From contig NZ_JASCXJ010000008.1 in NCBI RefSeq assembly GCF_030271535.1, positions 1 through 64,000 on the forward strand: DNA of 64,000 nt. The letters run 5' to 3'. Origin of the DNA: Nocardiopsis sp. ATB16-24. Its GTDB lineage: Bacteria > Actinomycetota > Actinomycetes > Streptosporangiales > Streptosporangiaceae. Below are positions 56,044 to 63,725 of the stretch, in pieces. The position numbers and the translations under genes are program-made. The notes under the pieces are model-generated. The model was not told where the DNA came from and searched no databases. It was given only the letters and a program-made list of their open reading frames with translations. Within the stretch, counting starts at the first letter, position 1, and each line of letters starts with the position of its first letter.

Positions 56044-56877
56044 ATGGCCGACAGCGGCACGGTGGCGCGGTTGGTCGCGCGGACACTGGAACGCAGACAC
56101 CTCACGCGAGCCGGGATGACGCGGATCGGCGCCCTGGTGGCGATCGGCGCGGCGGTCTGGTTCTCCCGGGCCGACACGGTGGGGGGCCTGATGGGATCGG
56201 CCCTGCTCGGCGTGGTCCTGTTCTGTGACGCGGTCCGTGGGCACATGCGGGCCGACCGTCATGACGCCCTCACCCTGTGGCTCGCGCAGATGCTGGCGCA
56301 CCTGCGCGAGTACGCGGTCCACCTCGGCCTGGCCGTCGGGGCGGTGCTGGCCGGAATCAACGGGGCCTGGGGTTGGGCCGCCGGCGCGCTCGTGGCCTTG
56401 GCCTTGCGCGACTCGCTCCTTGAGGCGGGGAACGCTCCGGCCGCCTCCGTGGCGGGGCGCGGGGGAAAGCGGTCCCCCGCCTTCCGCGAACACGCGGGAG
56501 GACTCGGGGGGCCACCGGGGTCTCGGTCCTCCCACGCCTCACGGAGGAGCGATCCCGTCCTGACCGCCCGTCTGTTCGGCGCCACCGTGATCACGGACGC
56601 CGGCACGGCGAGTTCCCCCGACACCCCCGAGCCCCGTACCGAGGGAGGAGGACGATCCCCGGTCCCCGAGGCCACGACGCCGGCGGGACGACGCCGTTGC
56701 GTGGGCTCACCGCTCCGTTCCCTGCTGGCCTTCCCCCAACCCGTGCGGTTCACGGTCGTCGCGGTCGCCGCCACGCTGTGGGACGCGCGCGTCGCCTTCG
56801 TCACCCTCGTCTTCGGGTGCGCCGTCGCGATCACCGCGCATCTGGTCGACCCCGCGGACCACGGGGCGGACCGATGA
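56044..56877 (+). CDS. Membrane protein of the polymer locus (DUF5941-associated)
   Basis: This 277-residue protein begins ADSGTVARLVARTLERRHLT and has hydrophobic helices at about 20-50, 56-72, 95-125 and 235-270, with a low-complexity linker (130-220). The LWLAQMLAHLREYAVHLGLA segment is like a fragment of CDP-alcohol transferase-type or DUF5941-linked proteins of streptomycetes. There is no complete catalytic motif. A GGAGG site precedes the ATG. It overlaps the next gene by four bases. Role unknown. Confidence 0.7.
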   Translation: MADSGTVARLVARTLERRHLTRAGMTRIGALVAIGAAVWFSRADTVGGLMGSALLGVVLFCDAVRGHMRADRHDALTLWLAQMLAHLREYAVHLGLAVGAVLAGINGAWGWAAGALVALALRDSLLEAGNAPAASVAGRGGKRSPAFREHAGGLGGPPGSRSSHASRRSDPVLTARLFGATVITDAGTASSPDTPEPRTEGGGRSPVPEATTPAGRRRCVGSPLRSLLAFPQPVRFTVVAVAATLWDARVAFVTLVFGCAVAITAHLVDPADHGADR

Positions 56878-57614
56878 CCGCGGGCGAGGCGAACGGCCGG
56901 GCGGAGCGGCCCGGACGACGGTGCGAACCCCTCAGGCCCGATCTGCGCCTCCTCCGTGACGACGGCCGGATCTGCCTCCTGCTCGGCAGGATCGCGCCGG
57001 GGGCCGTGCCTCCCCTGCTCCCCGCGCTCACCGGTGCCCTGATCGTGGGGACGCTCCTCGTGGCGGGCCATGGACGGCTGACAGGTATTACCCTGTTTGC
57101 ACCGGTTGCCGCCCTGCTACTGTCCGGATTGGCCTCGGGCCACCCCCACGACGGTCGGTTCGACTGGCTCGTACCGCCCGTCCTCCGCGTCACCGAGTAC
57201 GGATATCTGGCGGTTCTGGGACTGGCCTCCGGTGTGCCGGGTCCCCTTGTGTCCGTACTCTTGGTGGTGGTCGTCTGCCTACACCGCGACGACGTCGCAC
57301 GTCCCGCGGTGGGGACGGTCCGGAGGGACGGCGTACGCGCGGCGGCGTTGGGCTGGGACGGTCGCATGCTCGTCATCGCTGTCGGGGGAGCGTTTCACGC
57401 CCTTCCTCCCGCATACGGCATACTCACGGGATACCTGGTGGTGCTGCTCGTCCATGAGGCGGTGCGCACCTGGAGTTCGACACCGGTGACCGACGTGCGA
57501 GTCCGCACCACAGCCGCAGACGACGGCGTCACCGACCGGACTGACGCTGGGAAAGCCCGAACCGACCGCACAGGCGGGGCCCGATCGGCCACGGGAACGA
57601 ACGGGGAGGCGTGA
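56874..57614 (+). CDS. DUF5941-like membrane protein
   Basis: This 246-residue protein starts at an ATG overlapping the previous stop. Helices lie at about 40-62, 66-85, 100-140 and 165-200. FDWLVPPVLRVTEYGYLAVL resembles the core of DUF5941, a domain found in actinobacterial proteins beside cytidylyltransferases, glycerol-phosphate dehydrogenases and CDP-alcohol transferases. With the preceding gene it may represent a split version of a larger protein. Function is unknown; the ending is Thr/Arg-rich and disordered. Confidence 0.68.
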   Translation: MTAGEANGRAERPGRRCEPLRPDLRLLRDDGRICLLLGRIAPGAVPPLLPALTGALIVGTLLVAGHGRLTGITLFAPVAALLLSGLASGHPHDGRFDWLVPPVLRVTEYGYLAVLGLASGVPGPLVSVLLVVVVCLHRDDVARPAVGTVRRDGVRAAALGWDGRMLVIAVGGAFHALPPAYGILTGYLVVLLVHEAVRTWSSTPVTDVRVRTTAADDGVTDRTDAGKARTDRTGGARSATGTNGEA

Positions 57615-57647
57615 GAGCCTTCCCGACCTAAGGAGGAACACGCCCTC

Positions 57648-58379
57648 ATGCTCGGAATGGTTCTCGCCGCAGGCGCGGGGCGCCGTCTGCGCCCTTACAC
57701 AGACACCTTGCCCAAGGCCTTGGTGCCCGTCGACGGTGAGACGACCATCATGGACATCTCGCTGCGCAACCTGGCCGCCGTCGGGCTCACGGACGTGGTC
57801 GTCGTGGTCGGCTACCGCGCCGAGGCGGTCGAGGCCCGCAAGGAGGCTCTGGAGGAGCGCCACGGGGTCAAGCTCACCCTCAGCTACAACGACAAGGCCG
57901 AGGAGTGGAACAACGCCTACTCCCTGTGGACCGCGCGTGAGTTCTTCTCCGAGGGCGTCCTCCTCGTCAACGGTGACACGGTGCACCCCGTGAGCGTCGA
58001 GAAGACGCTGCTCGCCGCCCGGGGTCCGGAACTCCTCCTCGCGGTGGACGACGTGAAGAGCCTCGCCGACGAGGAGATGAAGGTCACCCTGGACGACGAG
58101 GGTCACCTGCGCCACATCACCAAGCTCATGGACCCGGCCACCGCCGCGGGCGAGTACATCGGGGCCACCCTCATCGAGGGCTCCCTGGACGCCCGACTCG
58201 CCGACGCGCTCAAGGCCACCTGGGAGCGCGACCCGCAGCTGTACTACGAGGACGGCTACCAGGAGCTGGTCGACCGCGGTGAGAAGGTCGCCGTGGCGCC
58301 CATCGGCAAGGTCGACTGGGTGGAGGTCGACGATCACGACGACCTGACCAAGGCGAGGGAGATCGCGTGCCGCTACTAG
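57648..58379 (+). CDS. LicC/IPCT-type sugar- or polyol-phosphate cytidylyltransferase
   Basis: This 243-residue GT-A-like nucleotidyltransferase has LAAGAGRRLRPYTDTLPKAL (5-24), the NNAYSL motif (88-93) of choline- and inositol-phosphate cytidylyltransferases, the metal aspartate in NGDT (Asp110) and a C-terminal WVEVDDHDDL. It should activate a phosphorylated alcohol with CTP. An AGGAGG site precedes the ATG. Its stop overlaps the start of the glycerol-1-phosphate dehydrogenase, and a CDP-alcohol transferase follows, so glycerol-1-phosphate is an attractive substrate; this is inference. Confidence 0.87.
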   Translation: MLGMVLAAGAGRRLRPYTDTLPKALVPVDGETTIMDISLRNLAAVGLTDVVVVVGYRAEAVEARKEALEERHGVKLTLSYNDKAEEWNNAYSLWTAREFFSEGVLLVNGDTVHPVSVEKTLLAARGPELLLAVDDVKSLADEEMKVTLDDEGHLRHITKLMDPATAAGEYIGATLIEGSLDARLADALKATWERDPQLYYEDGYQELVDRGEKVAVAPIGKVDWVEVDDHDDLTKAREIACRY

Positions 58380-59434
58380 CTCGTATGCTCCCGTCCCCGC
58401 TGGCGATCGACGTCCGGCGGGGCGCGGTCTCCTCCCTGGGGTCCGTGCTCGCCGACCGGCGTATCGCGACCGAGGGGCGCATCGCCGTGGCGGTGGGGCC
58501 GGGCCAGGGCGCGCAGATCGCCGCCGACCTGGACCTGCCGCAGTGCGAGGTCTTCCACGTCAGCGAGGGCACCGTCGACGCGGCCACCGAGTTGGGGAAG
58601 AAACTCCGCTCGGGCGCCTACGAGGCGGTCGCCGGGATCGGTGGCGGCAAGACCATCGACGTCACCAAGTTCGCGGCGACCATGGCGGGCATTCCGATGG
58701 TGGCCGTGGCCACCAACCTGGCCCATGACGGTATCGCCTCACCGGTCAGTTCCCTGGAGCACGAGGGCGGTAAGCCCTCCATCGGTGTGACCATGCCCCT
58801 CGCGGTGGTCATCGACCTCGACTACGTCCGTGCCGCCCCCTCCCACCTGGTCCGCTCGGGCATCGGTGACGTGATCAGCAACATCTCGGCCATCGAGGAC
58901 TGGGAGCTGGCGGGCCGGGTGAACGGCGAACCGGTGGACGGCATGGCCGCCACCTTCGCCAGGGTCGCGGCCGAGGCGGTACTGCACCGACCCGACTCGG
59001 TGGAGTCCGACGCCTTCCTCACCGTGCTCGCCGAGGGGTTGGTGCTCTCGGGCATCTCCATGTCGGTGGCGGGGTCCAGCCGTCCCGCCAGTGGTGCGTG
59101 CCACGAGGTTCTGCACGCCGTCACCCACCTCTACCCCGGCATCAGCAACCACGGTGAACTCGCGGGGCTGGGAACGCTGTACGCGTCCTTCCTGCGGGTG
59201 CGGCACCTGGGCTGGCCGGAGGCTCGGCTGGGAGAGCTTCGGGACTGCCTGCTCCGCCACGAACTGCCCATCGTGCCCTCCGACGTCGGACTCGGTCACG
59301 ACGAGTTCGTACGGGCGGTGGTCCACGCCCCGGACACCAGGCCGGGACGGTTCACCATCCTGGAGCATCTCGACCTCTCCGAGGACGAGATCGGACGGAG
59401 CGTCAAGGACTATGTCGAAGCCGTCGGTCGCTGA
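58367..59434 (+). CDS. sn-Glycerol-1-phosphate dehydrogenase (EgsA/AraM family)
   Basis: This 355-residue protein of the iron-type alcohol dehydrogenase superfamily has the full G1P dehydrogenase set: GGGKTIDVTKF (from 92), NLAHDGIASPVSS (from 117), GIGDVISNISAIEDWELA with metal ligand Asp168, SRPASGACHEVLHAV with His246 and NHGELAGLGTL with His262. It would reduce dihydroxyacetone phosphate to sn-glycerol-1-phosphate with NAD(P)H. The family is known in archaea (lipid backbones) and a few bacteria (AraM). The GTG start overlaps the cytidylyltransferase end; ATG 58385 is an alternative. Confidence 0.88.
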   Translation: MPLLARMLPSPLAIDVRRGAVSSLGSVLADRRIATEGRIAVAVGPGQGAQIAADLDLPQCEVFHVSEGTVDAATELGKKLRSGAYEAVAGIGGGKTIDVTKFAATMAGIPMVAVATNLAHDGIASPVSSLEHEGGKPSIGVTMPLAVVIDLDYVRAAPSHLVRSGIGDVISNISAIEDWELAGRVNGEPVDGMAATFARVAAEAVLHRPDSVESDAFLTVLAEGLVLSGISMSVAGSSRPASGACHEVLHAVTHLYPGISNHGELAGLGTLYASFLRVRHLGWPEARLGELRDCLLRHELPIVPSDVGLGHDEFVRAVVHAPDTRPGRFTILEHLDLSEDEIGRSVKDYVEAVGR

Positions 59435-60182
59435 GGTCCGGGCGGGCGGCCAGCCCGCCGGGATCAAGGAGCGGACCAACGAGGAACACTGGGCGGGTCG
59501 TCTCTACATGCGCGACCTGTCCCCGTATCTGACCACGCTCTTCGTCCGACTCGGCGTTCCTCCGAACCCGATCACCTATCTGATGATGGTGTTCGGCGTG
59601 CTCGCGGGCGTCGTGGTCGCCTTCGGCGGTCTGTGGTCGGCGATCGTGGCCGCGCTGCTGGTACAGGTGTACCTGTTGCTGGACTGCTCCGACGGTGAGG
59701 TGGCCCGTTACACGGGTCGCACCAGCGTCGCGGGGATCTACCTGGACAGGATCGGCCACTACGTCTCCGAGATCGCCCTCCTCGTGGGGCTGGGCATCCG
59801 CGCCCAAGGGGAGTGGGAGCCGGGAGGCTGGGTCGTGCTGGGCATGACCGCCGCGATCGGTGTCGCGCTGATCAAGGCCGAGACCGACAACGTGGTCGTG
59901 GCACGTGCCAAGGCGGGGCTTTCGGAGGAGATCCCCGACGAGGCGATGAGTCCGCGTTCCTCCGGACTCAGCCTGGCCCGCCGTCTGGCCTCGGCCCTCA
60001 AGGTGCACCGCCTGATCCAGGCGGTCGAACTGTCCCTGATCGTCGTCGTCGTGGCCGTCGTTGACGTGTTCCTCGGCGACCTGACGGCCACGCGGATCCT
60101 CGTGGCGGCGTGCGCGGCCGTGGCGGTGTTGATGAGCTTCGCGCACTTCGTGAGCGTGCTCGCCTCGCGGCGCCTCGAATGA
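59412..60182 (+). CDS. CDP-alcohol phosphotransferase family membrane enzyme
   Basis: This 256-residue protein has about six membrane helices. The active-site motif reads D91-C-S-D94-G-E-V-A-R, G108, D112 and then H116 where the family normally has a fourth aspartate (D-x2-D-G-x2-A-R-x8-G-x3-D-x3-D). It would transfer a phospho-alcohol from a CDP-alcohol to another alcohol. The ATG at 59412 overlaps the dehydrogenase gene by 23 bases, so the three genes form one unit. The ERTNEEHWAGRLYMRDLSPY start is typical of a GT- and dehydrogenase-linked subgroup. Confidence 0.87.
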   Translation: MSKPSVAEVRAGGQPAGIKERTNEEHWAGRLYMRDLSPYLTTLFVRLGVPPNPITYLMMVFGVLAGVVVAFGGLWSAIVAALLVQVYLLLDCSDGEVARYTGRTSVAGIYLDRIGHYVSEIALLVGLGIRAQGEWEPGGWVVLGMTAAIGVALIKAETDNVVVARAKAGLSEEIPDEAMSPRSSGLSLARRLASALKVHRLIQAVELSLIVVVVAVVDVFLGDLTATRILVAACAAVAVLMSFAHFVSVLASRRLE

Positions 60183-60345
60183 GTCCCCGATGACGCGGGC
60201 AACGCGCCAGTGACCATGACGTCATATTCGGGGCCGTGCGGGTTACCCTGTTCACGGCCCCGGACATCTGCCGTTTATTTCTTCGTTAGTCCGTTTCCGC
60301 GAGTGTTGGCGTGTGTCAACCTTTCGGAAACACGTCGTCCACTGA

Positions 60346-61368
60346 ATGGTCGCAAGCATGGCCACACCCGTGACTCCATCCTCGTCGAGCTCAGGCAATA
60401 CCGAGACCGAGGTCTCCTCGGCCTCCACGGAGCAGGAGCAGCCCCGAGCGCCTGAAGAGGAGCACTCCCAGGCACCCAGAGCCGAACGGAGCCGCTCCGA
60501 GGTGCCCGTGTTGACCCTGTCCTGTGTCGTCCTCACGATGGGCAACCGTCCCGCCGAACTACGCCGCGCGATCACCAGTGTGTTCGAGCAGGAGGACGCG
60601 GACATCGAGGTGGTGGTGGTCGGCAACGGCGCGGACCTGCCGGAACTGCCCGAAGGCGTCGTCCAGGTGCGCCTGCCGGAGAACGTGGGCATTCCCGAGG
60701 GACGCAACCACGGTGTGCGGGAGGCCAAGGGCGACGTCATCCTGTTCCTGGACGACGACGGCTGGTATCGGTCCCCGGACCTGGCCCGGCACGTACGCGA
60801 CCGCTTCGCCGCCGACCCCTCGCTGGGCGCCCTGTCCTTCCGGATCGCCGATCCCGACGGCGGGCCCGACCAACGCCGTCATGTGCCTCGTCTGCGCGTG
60901 GGGGACCCCCGCAGGTCGAGTGTGGTGACCACGTTCCTGGGCGGGGCGTGCGCCATCCGCCGTACCGCGTTCGAGGCGGGCGGTGGCCTGCCCGGTGACT
61001 TCTTCTACGCACACGAGGAGACCGATCTCGCCTGGCGGATCATGGACGCCGGTTACGGGATCGAGTACGACGCCGAAGCGGTGATGTACCACCCGGCGGT
61101 GGCCCCCACCCGACACGAGAACTTCTACCGGCTCAACGCGCGCAACCGGGTGTGGCTGGCCAGGCGCAACCTTCCCTGGCTCCTGGCCCTGCTCTACCTG
61201 ACCGTCTGGGTGGGCCTGACCGTGATGCGTGAGCGCGACCGGAGCGCGTTGCGTTCCTGGTTCGCCGGCTTCCGTGAGGGCTGGCGGGAGAACCCCGGAC
61301 CGCGCGCTCCGATCCGCTGGTCGACCGCCTGGCGGATGGCCCGTGCGGGTCGTCCACCGATCATCTGA
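60346..61368 (+). CDS. Family 2 glycosyltransferase (rhamnosyl/galactofuranosyl-like)
   Basis: This 340-residue enzyme has a disordered Ser/Glu-rich start (1-50), a GT-A domain opening LSCVVLTMGNRPAELRRAIT, the metal motif LDDDG (Asp136-138), and the acceptor motif HEETDLAWRIMDAGYG. One membrane helix lies near 278-295. It resembles GT2 enzymes of O-antigen and wall-polymer clusters. ATG 60346 or 60358 may start translation. It is separated from the phosphotransferase by 163 bases and closes the polymer region at a very strong terminator. Confidence 0.88.
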   Translation: MVASMATPVTPSSSSSGNTETEVSSASTEQEQPRAPEEEHSQAPRAERSRSEVPVLTLSCVVLTMGNRPAELRRAITSVFEQEDADIEVVVVGNGADLPELPEGVVQVRLPENVGIPEGRNHGVREAKGDVILFLDDDGWYRSPDLARHVRDRFAADPSLGALSFRIADPDGGPDQRRHVPRLRVGDPRRSSVVTTFLGGACAIRRTAFEAGGGLPGDFFYAHEETDLAWRIMDAGYGIEYDAEAVMYHPAVAPTRHENFYRLNARNRVWLARRNLPWLLALLYLTVWVGLTVMRERDRSALRSWFAGFREGWRENPGPRAPIRWSTAWRMARAGRPPII

Positions 61369-61421
61369 TCCGGAGAACGGCGTGTCGCCCGTGTCGTCGG
61401 CTCCGGGGCCCGGTGAACGGC

Positions 61422-61471
61422 CCGAACCGAAGGAAGCCCCCGCAGACTCGCGGGGGCTTCCTTCGGTTCGG
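61422..61471. terminator. 22-bp bidirectional terminator
   Basis: A perfect 22-bp stem (left arm 61422-61443, right arm 61450-61471, outer arms CCGAACCGAAGG and CCTTCGGTTCGG) with a 6-base AGACTC loop separates the glycosyltransferase and the convergent MarR gene. It is the longest perfect hairpin noticed in the window. Confidence 0.92.
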
Positions 61472-61687
61472 CGGTGGTGTCCCTCCCCGCGTGGGAGGAC
61501 CGGGCCACGGTCGATCGCCGCCCTGCCCGAAGGTGATTGTTGTCGCTTGACAATAGTTGATGTTCTCGGCATTGTGAGACCTCGGGAAGTCCGCCTCACG
61601 GCGGTCGCGGACCCGGGCAGCCCGGGAAAGCGGAGGTCTCCCCCTTGAGTGGTGTCGGTTCCTCCGTCCGGATTCCACGCGGCGGTC
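61472..61687. other. Structured gene-free interval downstream of MarR
   Basis: It contains ATTGT and ACAAT arms (61537-61555) overlapping a TTGACA-N17-CATTGT promoter-like pair (61547-61575), and just beyond it a foldable segment (61576-61640) closed by GAGACCTC and GAGGTCTC with inner hairpins CCGCC/GGCGG and CCCGGG-CAG-CCCGGG. No coding frame longer than about 24 codons was seen. Confidence 0.4.
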
Positions 61688-62179
61688 TCAGGCCGTACGG
61701 AAGTTCGGTCGTTCCGAACTTCCGGAATGCTCGTCGGAGCGGTTCGCCGCCTGGCGGAAGGACGTGAGCCCCTCCAGGAGCATCGCCCGTTTCCGCGGGG
61801 GCATGCGTGCGATGACCTCCTGGAGCTCCACCTCCCTGCGCGCCCTGAGGTCACGGAGGAAGGAACGACCGCTCTCGCTCAGCCAGAGCCTCAGTTCCCG
61901 ACGGCTGTTCGGACTCGCTGTCCGCTTGACGAAACCGACCGCCTGTAGGCGGTCGCACAGCCTGCTCACGGACGGAGGGGTGGAACCCAGGCGCTCGGTG
62001 ACGGTACGCAGGTTCACGCCGTCCTCCTCCTCGAGGACGAAGAGGACCTTGAGTTGTGGAGGGGAGACGGGAGAGGAGGCGACCTCGCGCCCACGTCCCC
62101 ACAGCACTTCCATCAGTTCGGTGACAGCGGAGGCCGCACGGGCCGCGTCACTCGCCTGTTCCTGCGATTCAGGACTCAC
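61688..62179 (-). CDS. MarR-family transcriptional regulator
   Basis: This 163-residue protein has a MarR winged helix: SPPQLKVLFVLEEEDGVNLR, TVTERLGSTPPSVSRLCDRL and VGFVKRTASPNSRRELRLWL. It is divergent from the SpoIIE-type phosphatase gene, with a palindrome nine bases from its own start, so it probably represses itself and the phosphatase. The ligand is unknown. The GTG start at 62179 is used. Confidence 0.92.
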   Translation of the reverse strand: MSPESQEQASDAARAASAVTELMEVLWGRGREVASSPVSPPQLKVLFVLEEEDGVNLRTVTERLGSTPPSVSRLCDRLQAVGFVKRTASPNSRRELRLWLSESGRSFLRDLRARREVELQEVIARMPPRKRAMLLEGLTSFRQAANRSDEHSGSSERPNFRTA

Positions 62180-62187
62180 TTTCCACT

Positions 62188-62208
62188 CTCACAAATCGCG
62201 TCTGTGAG
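62188..62208. promoter_or_regulatory. Putative MarR operator
   Basis: CTCACA-(9 bases)-TGTGAG is an inverted repeat placed directly in front of the MarR start, between it and the phosphatase gene. MarR proteins usually bind such palindromes. Confidence 0.5.
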
Positions 62209-62341
62209 TAGTACCCGGCCGTGTTCGTCGGGCGGGTATCCCTACGACCATAACGGAACACCGGGTTCCATGTCCGCCGTCCGTACCCGTGCCGGTGCGC
62301 GGACACGTCCCACCAGGCACAGAAAACGCAGGTCGACCACA

Positions 62342-63511
62342 GTGAACAGATCCGAGACCGTAGCGCGGGCCCTTCGTGAGGCCGCACCACACCGCCTCGT
62401 GGCGGTGCTCCGCGACGCGTTGGCGGAGCACTACGGGGCGGTGTCCGTCGAGGTCCTCCTCGCCGACTACGGGCTCGAGGTACTCTGCCGGGTCACCGAG
62501 CCCTTCGGGGAGTGCGGCGAGGAGTTCTCCGTCTTCAACAGCATCGTCGGCAGGGTGTTCGGCGCACAGGCGACCTTCGTCGAGGACGACCTCGCCTCCG
62601 GGACGGAGGTCGTCCACCTGCCGGTGAGCGCGCGTGGGGACAGGCTGGGCGTCCTCGTGGTCGGGGTGAAGGCGGGCACCTCCTCGGAGGAGACGATCGT
62701 CGACCTGGAGCACGTCGCCACCGCCTTCGGCCACGAGCTCCTCGTGGCCGAACGGGACACGGACGTCTACCGTTCGCTGCGCCGCAGGGACCGTCTCACG
62801 CTGGCGGCGGAGGTGCAGTGGGACCTTCTGCCGGGCAGGGCCTACGAATGCCCCGAGTACAGCATCGGGGCCCACCTCGAACCCGCCTACGCGATAAGGG
62901 GCGACAACTTCGACTGGTCGGCCGAGCCGGACCGGCTCCACCTCGGCATCACCAACGGCATGGGTGAGGGCATCGAGGCCTCGCTCCTGACCGGCCTGGC
63001 CGTCAACGCCCTGCGCAACGCCCGTCGAGGCGGGGTGTCCCTCGCCGACCAGGTCGCCCTGGCGGACAAGGCCGTGTACGCCCAGTACCGAGGGGAACGG
63101 TATCTGGACGTCCTCATGCTCGATTTCGACCTGGAGACGGGTGAGGTGGAGGTGGTCGACGCCGGCTCCCCACGTCTGTACCTCCTCCGGGACGATCGCG
63201 TCAGCCAGTTGCCGTTCGAGCCGCAGTTGCCCGTCGGCATGGCCGAGGACAGCGTCTACACCACGCAGAACCTCAAGGTCGAACCCGGGGACCGTCTGGT
63301 CTTCGCCAGCGACGGCGTTTTCGACGCTCCCGGTGAGGCGGAGGAGAGTTTCGGCGACAGGGCCCTGGCCAAGGCGATCCTGGCCACCAGACTGTTGCCC
63401 AGCGTCTCGGTCCCCCAGGAGGTGCTGCGTCACCTGACCGCCTACCAGGGTGGACGGGAGGCGGTCGACGACGCGCTCGTGCTCTGTCTCGACTGGCGGG
63501 GCCGGTCCTGA
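62342..63511 (+). CDS. SpoIIE-type (PP2C) protein phosphatase with GAF-like sensor domain
   Basis: This 389-residue protein has an N-terminal GAF-like domain (about 25-150) and a C-terminal SpoIIE phosphatase domain. RGDNFDWS and SDGVFDAPGEAEESFGDRAL, plus VDDALVLCLDW, hold metal aspartates. The usual DVMGHG motif reads ITNGMGEG, replacing one aspartate with asparagine, as in a recognised actinobacterial subgroup. It should dephosphorylate an anti-anti-sigma (STAS) protein. GTG 62342 has AGG nine bases upstream. The RsbR-like gene follows. Confidence 0.86.
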   Translation: MNRSETVARALREAAPHRLVAVLRDALAEHYGAVSVEVLLADYGLEVLCRVTEPFGECGEEFSVFNSIVGRVFGAQATFVEDDLASGTEVVHLPVSARGDRLGVLVVGVKAGTSSEETIVDLEHVATAFGHELLVAERDTDVYRSLRRRDRLTLAAEVQWDLLPGRAYECPEYSIGAHLEPAYAIRGDNFDWSAEPDRLHLGITNGMGEGIEASLLTGLAVNALRNARRGGVSLADQVALADKAVYAQYRGERYLDVLMLDFDLETGEVEVVDAGSPRLYLLRDDRVSQLPFEPQLPVGMAEDSVYTTQNLKVEPGDRLVFASDGVFDAPGEAEESFGDRALAKAILATRLLPSVSVPQEVLRHLTAYQGGREAVDDALVLCLDWRGRS

Positions 63512-63653
63512 CCGGGATTTCGGTCACACCGTGGCGGAACACGGTGGGTGTGCGCAGTATGTTGGCGAGTGAGCCGGTCCCGAACACGCCCTTGCGTCGT
63601 TCGTCCCCCCGTCGGCACCGAGACCGTGTTCGTATCCTCTGTGCGTGCACATC

Positions 63654-63679
63654 CCTTCTGATAGACAGTTGTCAGAAGG
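63654..63679. promoter_or_regulatory. Inverted repeats upstream of the RsbR-like gene
   Basis: CCTTCTGA-(10 bases)-TCAGAAGG is a perfect 8-bp inverted repeat 47 bases before the gene start; immediately upstream TGTGC-GT-GCACA (63640-63651) is a second. They may be operators or a leader hairpin. Confidence 0.45.
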
Positions 63680-63725
63680 CAAATGATCATGTCACCGAAT
63701 CGACCTCACGAACAAGAGGAGACGT

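Noticed and set aside
53728-60222. CATGACGTC shared between 53728 and 60214 regions
   Set aside because: A 9-base match containing a palindromic core is not enough over 6.5 kb to claim a regulatory repeat.
62234-62239. GGGTAT resembling a sigma-B-type -10 before the phosphatase gene
   Set aside because: No GTTT-like -35 lies 14-16 bases upstream, so it is not reported as a promoter despite the fitting context.
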